From Anaerolineae bacterium (GTDB taxonomy: Bacteria; Chloroflexota; Anaerolineae; 4572-78; J111), in NCBI GenBank assembly GCA_020433785.1, contig JAGRCC010000551.1, positions 1 through 5,561 of the forward strand: DNA of 5,561 nt, read 5' to 3'. Under the pieces are notes generated by a model. That model worked only from the letters and a program-made list of their open reading frames with translations, ran no database searches and was not told the DNA's origin. A program made the position numbers and the translations under genes. Shown here one piece after another: positions 1 to 4,501 of the stretch; the first letter of the stretch is position 1, and each line of letters begins with the position of its first letter.

Positions 1-2
1 GT

Positions 3-28
3 ACTTGTATCAAGTCAGTATATCAAGT
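3..28. repeat. Cluster of CAAGT half-sites
   Basis: ACTTG-TAT-CAAGT (3-15) is a 5-base inverted repeat with a 3-base spacer. TATCAAGT (8-15) is repeated directly at 21-28, 13 bases on. The spacing is a little over one helical turn, as for some tandem regulator sites. The cluster is about 70 bases upstream of the candidate -35 box and at the window edge, so it may belong to an unseen upstream gene. The function is unknown. Confidence 0.25.
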
Positions 29-94
29 TTGAAGCACTGGGTCAATAGACGTTAATAACCCATAAGTACTAAGGTACTCCGCATAGGAAGATAT

Positions 95-123
95 TTAATA
101 AGAAAAAAAACTTAAGTTATAAT
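95..123 (+). promoter_or_regulatory. Candidate promoter of the oxidoreductase gene
   Basis: A perfect TATAAT (-10) lies at 118-123, with TTAATA at 95-100 as a 4/6 match to the -35 consensus and a 17-base spacer. Transcription would start near 130, giving a leader of about 75 bases before the ATG at 206. The spacer contains a perfect 10-base palindrome, AACTTAAGTT (109-118), abutting the -10 box, which could be a repressor site. The region is very AT-rich, so chance matches are likely. A second weak -10-like TATTAT lies at 153-158. Confidence 0.35.
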
Positions 124-205
124 AAATTTTGTTAAACTTAAAGGTAAGGTAATATTATACACCAGCTAAATTCTTACAACAAATATCCAGGTAAAAAAAA
201 GAACC

Positions 206-1282
206 ATGAATCGACTTAGAGTAGGGATTGTGGGAATAGGCGTCGGCCTACTCCATTTAGAAGGATATCAAGCATTAAATAATGCAGTTGACGTTGTTGC
301 CATTTGTGATTTAGACGAAACACGCTTAACCAAAATTGGGGCCGAATACGGTGTTCCCCTTCGTTATATAAATTATGATGAGCTATTTACATCCGGCGAG
401 GTTGATGCCGTCAGCATTTGCCTGCCTAACAGCCTGCATGCTCCAGCTTCGATTGCGGCGTTGGAAGCGGGGCTCCATGTTTTGTGTGAAAAGCCAATCG
501 CCGAAAAAGCGGCTTCGGCTCAGAAAATTGTCGAGGCGGCAGCGAAAGCCTCCGGTAAGTTTATGGTATGTTACAATCGTCGCTATCGGCCCGACGTGGC
601 CTGGATGAAATCGGCAGTGGAGAAAGGTCTGTTGGGGCATGTTTATCAGGTCAAGGCCGGTTGGGTCAGAGAGACCGGCATTCCGGCCAAAACGGGCTGG
701 TTTACCACCAAAGCTGTTGCCGGGGGCGGCCCGTTGATCGATCTGGGTGTGCATATGCTGGATTTAGCGTTGTGGCTATTAAACTATCCCAAACCACTAA
801 CGGTCAGCGGGGATGTTCAAGCCAATTTTGGTCCGAATGGGCTTAAAATTAATCGAACCCCCACTGACAACTCGCTTCCAGCTTATAGCGTTGAAGACTC
901 GGCCAATGCCTTTATTCGCTTAGAGGGAGGAACTCTTTTGAATTTGGAAACAAATTGGGCTTCACATACCAGGCCGGGTAAGGACGATTTGTATGTTACA
1001 TTGATCGGCACAAAAGGGACGATTGAATTATATGTAGAAAATTATGCGTCGGAAAATACGTTGACGTTTTTTACGGAGATCGAAGGGATACCGACCACCA
1101 TTCATCCCTATATTATCGGCCAGCGCAGCGACCATCGCTATGCCGTCACTGAATTCGTTAAATGTATTAGAGAAGATTTACAGCCGACAGCGACAGCAAA
1201 GCAAGGGTTAACGGTGATGAAAATCATCGATGCTATTTATCAATCGGCCGAAAATAACCGCGAGATTGTCGTGGAGGAATAA
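206..1282 (+). CDS. Gfo/Idh/MocA-family NAD(P)-dependent oxidoreductase
   Basis: This 358-residue cytoplasmic dehydrogenase is of the family that oxidises or reduces sugars, inositols and related polyols with NAD(P). The N-terminal Rossmann domain (about 1-125) begins with strand LRVGIVG and a glycine-rich turn G-I-G-V-G-L-L-H (10-17). An acidic D-L-D at 35-37 ends the second strand, which usually favours NAD over NADP. The family E-K-P motif is at 95-97, with Lys96 the expected catalytic lysine. The C-terminal substrate domain carries G-G-G-P-L-I-D-L-G-V-H (173-183), giving Asp179 and His183, so the K-D-H catalytic set is intact. Length is typical. The ATG start puts the first strand at residue 5, as usual, but the ribosome site is weak (AGG at 189-191, 14 bases away). 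No pathway gene adjoins it, so the substrate cannot be assigned. Family is confident; substrate is unknown. Confidence 0.95.
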   Translation: MNRLRVGIVGIGVGLLHLEGYQALNNAVDVVAICDLDETRLTKIGAEYGVPLRYINYDELFTSGEVDAVSICLPNSLHAPASIAALEAGLHVLCEKPIAEKAASAQKIVEAAAKASGKFMVCYNRRYRPDVAWMKSAVEKGLLGHVYQVKAGWVRETGIPAKTGWFTTKAVAGGGPLIDLGVHMLDLALWLLNYPKPLTVSGDVQANFGPNGLKINRTPTDNSLPAYSVEDSANAFIRLEGGTLLNLETNWASHTRPGKDDLYVTLIGTKGTIELYVENYASENTLTFFTEIEGIPTTIHPYIIGQRSDHRYAVTEFVKCIREDLQPTATAKQGLTVMKIIDAIYQSAENNREIVVEE

Positions 1283-1299
1283 AATTCAAGTAAATCGTA

Positions 1300-1331
1300 G
1301 GGGCTTGGCTCAGGTTTGGCCAACTCCCTTT
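1300..1331 (+). terminator. Possible terminator after the oxidoreductase
   Basis: GGGG-C-TTGGC (1300-1309) can pair with GCCAA-C-TCCC (1319-1328), giving 5 pairs, one C/C mismatch, then 4 pairs including a G-U, with a 9-base loop and only TTT (1329-1331) after it. It begins 18 bases after the oxidoreductase stop and lies in the 76-base gap between convergent genes, where a terminator is expected. The T-tract is short, and on the minus strand no T-run follows, so it would mainly serve the plus strand. Confidence 0.4.
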
Positions 1332-1358
1332 GGGCAAATGGTAGAGGATTGAATTTCG

Positions 1359-1754
1359 CTAAATTGAGCCGTACACAATACCGGCGATAAAACTCAATAA
1401 AATCAATCCTACAAAAAACCATAGCCAACTTACCGAAACATGTTTGATAGGAGCGGGGCGATGATTTAAGAAAGATAGAGAAGATTGAGCTCCTCTCCCA
1501 TCACTCGCCATTGAGCGAGAATGTTGGAGAGGGAAGGTGGGCATTAGTCGGTCTGGGTTATCAACCCGCCACTGCGTACCATCATGCCGATACCACAATC
1601 CGGTTTTATACCCGATCATCCAAAAATAGCCGTCTTCAGCAAAGTCGATCATTTCGATGAGATGCATCCGAAAGATCTGCTGGTTAATCATTCCGGCAGA
1701 AAGCTGCTGATTAAGCCGTTCTACATTCCGCTCCACTTCGGCAAAATCAATCAT
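1359..1754 (-). CDS. Small protein with W-M-I-G / W-Y-R-H-D-G motif and C-terminal membrane anchor
   Basis: The ATG at 1754 gives 131 residues. A GTG at 1775 would add seven residues but overlaps the phosphatase end by 13 bases and has no good ribosome site, so 1754 is preferred; GGAAG 13 bases upstream is a weak, long-spaced site. Residues 1-40 look helical (V-E-R-L-N-Q-Q-L-S-A-G-M-I-N-Q-Q-I-F), resembling the short helical modules built as 'Q-L-x-x-G-x-I-x-x-x-x-F'. Then comes Y-F-W-M-I-G-Y-K-T-G-L-W-Y-R-H-D-G-T-Q-W (43-62), a compact aromatic motif I recall from Chloroflexota signalling-associated proteins; no biochemical function is known to me. A Ser-rich linker (about 79-105) leads to one hydrophobic span (108-130) ending one residue before the C-terminus. 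There is no signal peptide, so a tail-anchored, cytoplasm-facing protein is inferred. It lies 8 bases after the phosphatase gene and is probably its operon partner, perhaps a substrate or localisation factor. Confidence 0.8.
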   Translation of the reverse strand: MIDFAEVERNVERLNQQLSAGMINQQIFRMHLIEMIDFAEDGYFWMIGYKTGLWYRHDGTQWRVDNPDRLMPTFPLQHSRSMASDGRGAQSSLSFLNHRPAPIKHVSVSWLWFFVGLILLSFIAGIVYGSI

Positions 1755-1762
1755 TAGGGTGA

Positions 1763-2695
1763 CTAATCTTCCCACTCCGGCGGCGTATCCGGTTTTTCAT
1801 GTTTGGGAATAATGGCCATTGAGGGCTGGGTATCATCGAGTGCGGTTGGAGGGAGGGGGGATTTAATTTGGGGAGAATAGCCGTCGGCCGGCGGTTCCTG
1901 ATCGGAGACCTTGATAATTATCGCGGTGATATTATCCGGGCCTCCGGATTGATTAGCCATGTCGATCAGCTGCTGAGCCGCGACAAAAGGATTGGATACG
2001 GTAGACAGCACATCGGCGATGGCCTGGTCCCCTATTTCGCCCCACAGGCCATCACTGCACAAGATAATTACATCATTGAGCTGAATTTTTTCGGTTACGG
2101 TATAAATCTCTAAATCACCACCCTGGCCTAACGCCTGGTAAAGCACATTACGACGAGGATGGCTGAGCGCTTCTTCTTCGGTAATTTTGCCCATTTCAAC
2201 CAACCGGGAAACTAAAGAGTGATCCTTGCTGAGCAGCCGGAGTTTACCGTCTCGCAGCAAATAGGCGCGCGAGTCGCCTACATTCATGGCGACAATGGTG
2301 TCGCTGTACAACACTGAGGCAATGATCGTGGTGCCGCCGCCCTGGGTAGCGTTCATCACTTGCTGATTAGCCATTTGAATGGCATCTGACAAAGCGTCGG
2401 CGATGGTATCTTTTTGTGTTTCAGTCGTATGGTTGTTGGAGCGGGTATAATATTCTTGATTAACGGTCTCGATGGTAATGGCCGAAGCGATTTCGCCTTT
2501 TTGATGGCCGCCCATGCCATCGGCCAAAACATACAGATGACCTTTTTGGGCTAATATATCGGGGTCAGTTTCTGCCGGAAGCATATAAGCATCTTCATTA
2601 TGATCTCTCACCATGCCCGTGTTGGTCATGCCAGCGTAATGATAATGAAGTTCCGAACTGGTAGAGCTTAATTTTTCTGATTTCTCGTTGGACAA
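1763..2695 (-). CDS. PP2C-family (PPM) serine/threonine protein phosphatase
   Basis: The enzyme removes phosphate from Ser/Thr residues of proteins using two or more Mn/Mg ions; bacterial relatives (PrpC, Stp, PstP) usually oppose Hanks-type kinases. All core motifs are present over residues 20-264: R-D-H-N-E-D (30-35), A-D-G-M-G-G-H (58-64), G-G-T-T (120-123), V-G-D-S-R-A-Y (139-145), K-D-H-S-L-V (157-162), S-D-G-L-W-G-E (214-220) and G-G-P-D-N-I-T (251-257). Asp35, Asp59, Asp215 and Asp254 are the expected metal ligands, so it should be active. A proline-rich, probably disordered tail (about 267-310) follows. No signal peptide or membrane span is seen, so it is cytosolic. The start is TTG at 2695, placed by AAGGAGG 9 bases upstream; an in-frame stop (2701-2699) blocks extension, and the next Met (residue 23) would remove the first strand. 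No kinase is in the window. It is probably co-transcribed with the anchored protein downstream. Confidence 0.96.
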   Translation of the reverse strand: MSNEKSEKLSSTSSELHYHYAGMTNTGMVRDHNEDAYMLPAETDPDILAQKGHLYVLADGMGGHQKGEIASAITIETVNQEYYTRSNNHTTETQKDTIADALSDAIQMANQQVMNATQGGGTTIIASVLYSDTIVAMNVGDSRAYLLRDGKLRLLSKDHSLVSRLVEMGKITEEEALSHPRRNVLYQALGQGGDLEIYTVTEKIQLNDVIILCSDGLWGEIGDQAIADVLSTVSNPFVAAQQLIDMANQSGGPDNITAIIIKVSDQEPPADGYSPQIKSPLPPTALDDTQPSMAIIPKHEKPDTPPEWED

Positions 2696-2704
2696 CGCTC
2701 ATCG

Positions 2705-2711
2705 CCTCCTT
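2705..2711 (-). promoter_or_regulatory. Strong ribosome binding site setting a TTG start
   Basis: On the minus strand AAGGAGG occupies 2711-2705, leaving 9 bases to the TTG at 2695. An ATG at 2702 also follows, but only 2 bases from the site and in another frame; it opens a 34-codon reading frame that overlaps the phosphatase start and resembles nothing I know. The near-perfect site supports TTG initiation of the phosphatase. Confidence 0.8.
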
Positions 2712-2738
2712 AAATGTTACGTTTGACCCTCTAAACCT

Positions 2739-2758
2739 AAAAAGCGCGGCGGCTTTTT
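2739..2758 (-). other. Hairpin in the phosphatase mRNA leader
   Basis: A perfect 7-base inverted repeat, AAAAAGC (2739-2745) and GCTTTTT (2752-2758), encloses a 6-base GC-only loop. It lies between the predicted transcription start (near 2764) and the ribosome site, so the transcript would begin within a few bases of the hairpin. The stem has only two G-C pairs and its 3' arm ends in T residues on either strand. It may be a 5' stabilising stem-loop or a weak attenuator; a role as a plain terminator is less likely because no gene ends just before it. Confidence 0.4.
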
Positions 2759-2770
2759 CAGTTAAGCTCC

Positions 2771-2800
2771 ATTATAACGCTTTTCGGAATAATTTTCCAA
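2771..2800 (-). promoter_or_regulatory. Candidate promoter of the phosphatase operon
   Basis: On the minus strand TTGGAA (2800-2795, 4/6 match to -35) and a perfect TATAAT (2776-2771) are 18 bases apart. Transcription would start near 2764, giving a leader of about 70 bases. The gap between the zinc-ribbon gene and the phosphatase (2696-2932) otherwise holds the leader hairpin and the ribosome site; I see no gene in the rest and no convincing terminator for the zinc-ribbon gene, so read-through from it is possible. Confidence 0.55.
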
Positions 2801-2932
2801 ACCTTATGACCAAACAGCCATAATTGCCGCAAGTTTGACCACAATGTCTCAATTAGTGGGCAGCACGGTGAGGGTTTGCCTTATTATGGGTGATCCCGGT
2901 GAATTTGGCTCCTTTTTCGGCTAGCCGGCCAA

Positions 2933-3640
2933 TTACGATGACTCCGCTGTCCGTAATTTAGAGCGTAAGGCCGGCACTTTTGCCATCGCGTAAGCGGCCA
3001 CTAAAGCAGCCTCGTGTGGGTAGCAGCCAATAAAATAGGTGGCGTACTCTTCGTTCTTTCGTTGCAGGGCGAAACCATCCAGGTAAGCCTGAACATTAAC
3101 CACTTTCCGATCAAGTCGAATAAATGTAAATTGATTGCTGGGCAACACAAGGCGCTGGTTGGTACAGAACAGATTGCCTTCATCCTGCCACTTCATACTT
3201 TCGCGAGGGGCCTTTTGGGTAGGCCAGTAAGCACTCTCGCCCGAAAGCGGCTGGCCGTGCCCGCGACGCAAACTATTTACATTGATGTAACAAATTTCGT
3301 TAAGTTGCTCTAAAATTATTTGAGCCAGAATGGTCTTAACCGGCGAGATGAGATCGATGTTGCCATTGGCAATTTCGGCTAACTGCTCATCCGTATAGAT
3401 ATTGCCAATAACAACTTTCAACGGATCGGGTTTGAGGACAATATTATCGAGTTCCGGTGTGACCAAGCTGAAATTCCCTTCAGCCAAGCGACTAATGCTG
3501 TATCGCCCTTTGTTAAATAACCCCAACACGGCGCGTTCCTTAAGAGTCAGACCGCAGTTCTCACAGGTATAGCTGCCACCTTGCAAAGAAATGGGGACCT
3601 CCATACAAAATGGACACTCTTGGTAAAGAGTATCAGCCAT
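2933..3640 (-). CDS. Zinc-ribbon protein with possible PH-like C-terminal domain
   Basis: The 235-residue protein starts at the ATG at 3640, 6 bases after AAGGAG. Residues 9-29 form a zinc ribbon with two Cys pairs, C-P-F-C (9-12) and C-E-N-C (26-29), of a rubredoxin-like fold. Residues about 40-125 are of no family I recognise and include Y-S-I-S-R-L-A-E-G-N-F (47-57). Residues about 150-205 read E-G-N-L-F-C-T-N-Q-R-L-V-L followed by strand-rich sequence with R-L-D-R-K-V-V-N-V and Y-A-T-Y-F-I-G. This is the pattern of bacterial PH/GRAM-like domains ('G.l.lT..Rl' then 'i.ld.i..v'), which often bind membranes or proteins; the assignment is by pattern only. An Ala-rich helix ends the protein. 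No signal peptide or membrane span is seen. It is divergent from the DUF218 gene and upstream of the phosphatase on the same strand. The function is unknown; the zinc ribbon is the firm part. Confidence 0.85.
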   Translation of the reverse strand: MADTLYQECPFCMEVPISLQGGSYTCENCGLTLKERAVLGLFNKGRYSISRLAEGNFSLVTPELDNIVLKPDPLKVVIGNIYTDEQLAEIANGNIDLISPVKTILAQIILEQLNEICYINVNSLRRGHGQPLSGESAYWPTQKAPRESMKWQDEGNLFCTNQRLVLPSNQFTFIRLDRKVVNVQAYLDGFALQRKNEEYATYFIGCYPHEAALVAAYAMAKVPALRSKLRTAESS

Positions 3641-3646
3641 TAAAAT

Positions 3647-3652
3647 CTCCTT
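3647..3652 (-). promoter_or_regulatory. Ribosome binding site deciding the zinc-ribbon start
   Basis: AAGGAG on the minus strand (3652-3647) sits 6 bases before the ATG at 3640. It argues against the in-frame ATG at 3700, which would add a 20-residue hydrophobic stretch ahead of the zinc ribbon and would fall inside the candidate -35 box. Confidence 0.85.
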
Positions 3653-3671
3653 ATAGAAAAATAAGAATATC

Positions 3672-3700
3672 ATTGTAACAAAAACACCCATCTTAAACAA
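3672..3700 (-). promoter_or_regulatory. Candidate promoter of the zinc-ribbon gene
   Basis: On the minus strand TTGTTT (3700-3695, 3/6 match to -35) and TACAAT (3677-3672, 5/6 match to -10) are separated by exactly 17 bases. The start would lie near 3665, giving a leader of about 25 bases with the AAGGAG site inside it. The surrounding sequence is AT-rich, so the -35 match is weak evidence. Confidence 0.4.
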
Positions 3701-3780
3701 GAGTTGAACATAATTTTCGAAAGAAGTGAAGAGAAATAAGTTCAGGTAACCAGGTGGCTAGCAAAAGCGTGCAAAGCCGG

Positions 3781-3807
3781 CCCGATAATTGTATAATACC
3801 CATCGGG
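3781..3807 (+). promoter_or_regulatory. -10 box of the DUF218 gene inside an inverted repeat
   Basis: A perfect TATAAT is at 3792-3797; no good -35 is found (GTGCAA at 3769-3774 is 3/6 at 17-base spacing), which fits a promoter needing an activator. CCCGAT (3781-3786) and ATCGGG (3802-3807) form a perfect 6-base inverted repeat with a 15-base centre that holds the -10 box. A wider pair, GCCGGCC (3776-3782) and GGCCGGC (3821-3827), surrounds it. The dyad may be an operator. Transcription would start near 3804, giving a leader of about 45 bases. Confidence 0.45.
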
Positions 3808-3838
3808 ACTAGCGGTCAGAGGCCGGCACTTCCTAATT

Positions 3839-3843
3839 AGGAG
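3839..3843 (+). promoter_or_regulatory. Ribosome binding site of the DUF218 gene
   Basis: AGGAG at 3839-3843 is 7 bases before the ATG at 3851 and fixes that start. Confidence 0.8.
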
Positions 3844-3850
3844 ATTACTT

Positions 3851-4462
3851 ATGATTGAACTCCTTATCCGAACTTTGTGCGATATTCAGCCGCCGGTCAT
3901 AGCGGATGGCGCTTATCTTTTCGGCCAGACGGTTGATAACCAACAGTCGGTTTTTGAAACAGGGGTTGATCTGCTTGACCACGGCTTGACCAAAAAACTG
4001 CTCATCTCTGCGGCTGGGATGATCTCGGGCTATCCCGGATTGACTGCCTGGAAACGAGACCTTGTGGCTTTAGGCGTCGATGCGGCCGACATCATCGCTA
4101 TTGAACCCACAACCAATACCATCCTTCACACCCTAATTGAAGCGGAAAGTCTGGTCAGTTACTTAAAGACCGAAAATTGTAAGACGGTCGTGTTGGTCTC
4201 AGCGCCGTTTCACCAATTACGCTGTTTTATGACCGTCGTTTCGGTAGCGCTTAAAGAAATGCCGGAGCTGCGAATTTATAATCAGGTGGGGGGCACGCTA
4301 CCCTGGCATGAAACGGTGTCTCACTCCCAAGGCACGCTACAGCTAAAACGCAGCGATTTAATCGAAAGTGAGCTACGACGAATTGACACCTACCAACAAA
4401 AAGGAGATTTGGCCGAAACACAGGCGGTATTTAATTATCTGATTAAACGGGATAAAAGTTAA
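3851..4462 (+). CDS. DUF218 / YdcF-family protein
   Basis: This 203-residue protein matches the DUF218 (YdcF/SanA/ElyC) family pattern. Residues 18-26 (A-D-G-A-Y-L-F-G-Q) are the first strand and turn. G-V-D-L-L-D-H-G (38-45) and L-L-I-S-A-A-G (50-56) replace the usual 'a..Ll..g' and 'l.SGG' elements. L-G-V-D-A-A-D-I-I-A-I-E (74-85) with T-N-T-I-L-H-T (88-94) matches 'GVp...I..E..s.nT.en'. L-V-S-A-P-F-H-Q-L-R (115-124) matches the conserved 'vTs..H..R', with His121 and Arg124. There is no signal peptide or membrane span, so it resembles cytosolic YdcF more than the membrane-bound SanA/ElyC. Family biochemistry is poorly known; E. coli YdcF has been reported to bind S-adenosylmethionine, and ElyC acts in envelope formation. 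The canonical S-G-G is altered to S-A-A-G, which might affect ligand binding. It is 39 bases upstream of the BatD-like gene with no terminator between, so the two may be co-transcribed. Confidence 0.88.
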   Translation: MIELLIRTLCDIQPPVIADGAYLFGQTVDNQQSVFETGVDLLDHGLTKKLLISAAGMISGYPGLTAWKRDLVALGVDAADIIAIEPTTNTILHTLIEAESLVSYLKTENCKTVVLVSAPFHQLRCFMTVVSVALKEMPELRIYNQVGGTLPWHETVSHSQGTLQLKRSDLIESELRRIDTYQQKGDLAETQAVFNYLIKRDKS

Positions 4463-4501
4463 ACAGGTTGAAAGGTGATTATCACTTGTAGATTGTTATC
4501 T

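Noticed and set aside
383..754. Open frame on the minus strand, 123 codons
   Set aside because: It lies wholly inside the oxidoreductase gene, which has clear family motifs; no ribosome site or recognisable protein.
1282..1356. AAATTCAA and TTGAATTT flanking the convergent intergenic gap
   Set aside because: Eight-base AT-rich inverted repeat with a 59-base gap; likely chance. The nearer hairpin at 1300-1328 is a better structural candidate.
2905..2932. TTGGC/GCCAA around a CGGCTAGCCG palindrome as a terminator for the zinc-ribbon gene
   Set aside because: The outer stem is 5 bases with an 18-base loop, and no T-run follows on the minus strand.
3014..3313. Plus-strand open frame of 99 codons
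   Set aside because: Antisense to the zinc-ribbon gene, with no ribosome site and no recognisable domain.
3641..3700. N-terminal extension of the zinc-ribbon protein to an ATG at 3700, giving a hydrophobic leader
   Set aside because: The ATG at 3640 has AAGGAG 6 bases upstream, and the extension overlaps the candidate promoter, so the hydrophobic stretch is probably translated non-coding AT-rich DNA.
2969..3831. GGCCGGCACTT occurring at 2969-2979 and 3821-3831
   Set aside because: An 11-base repeat is expected a few times by chance in 5.5 kb; no flanking similarity was seen, and one copy is coding.
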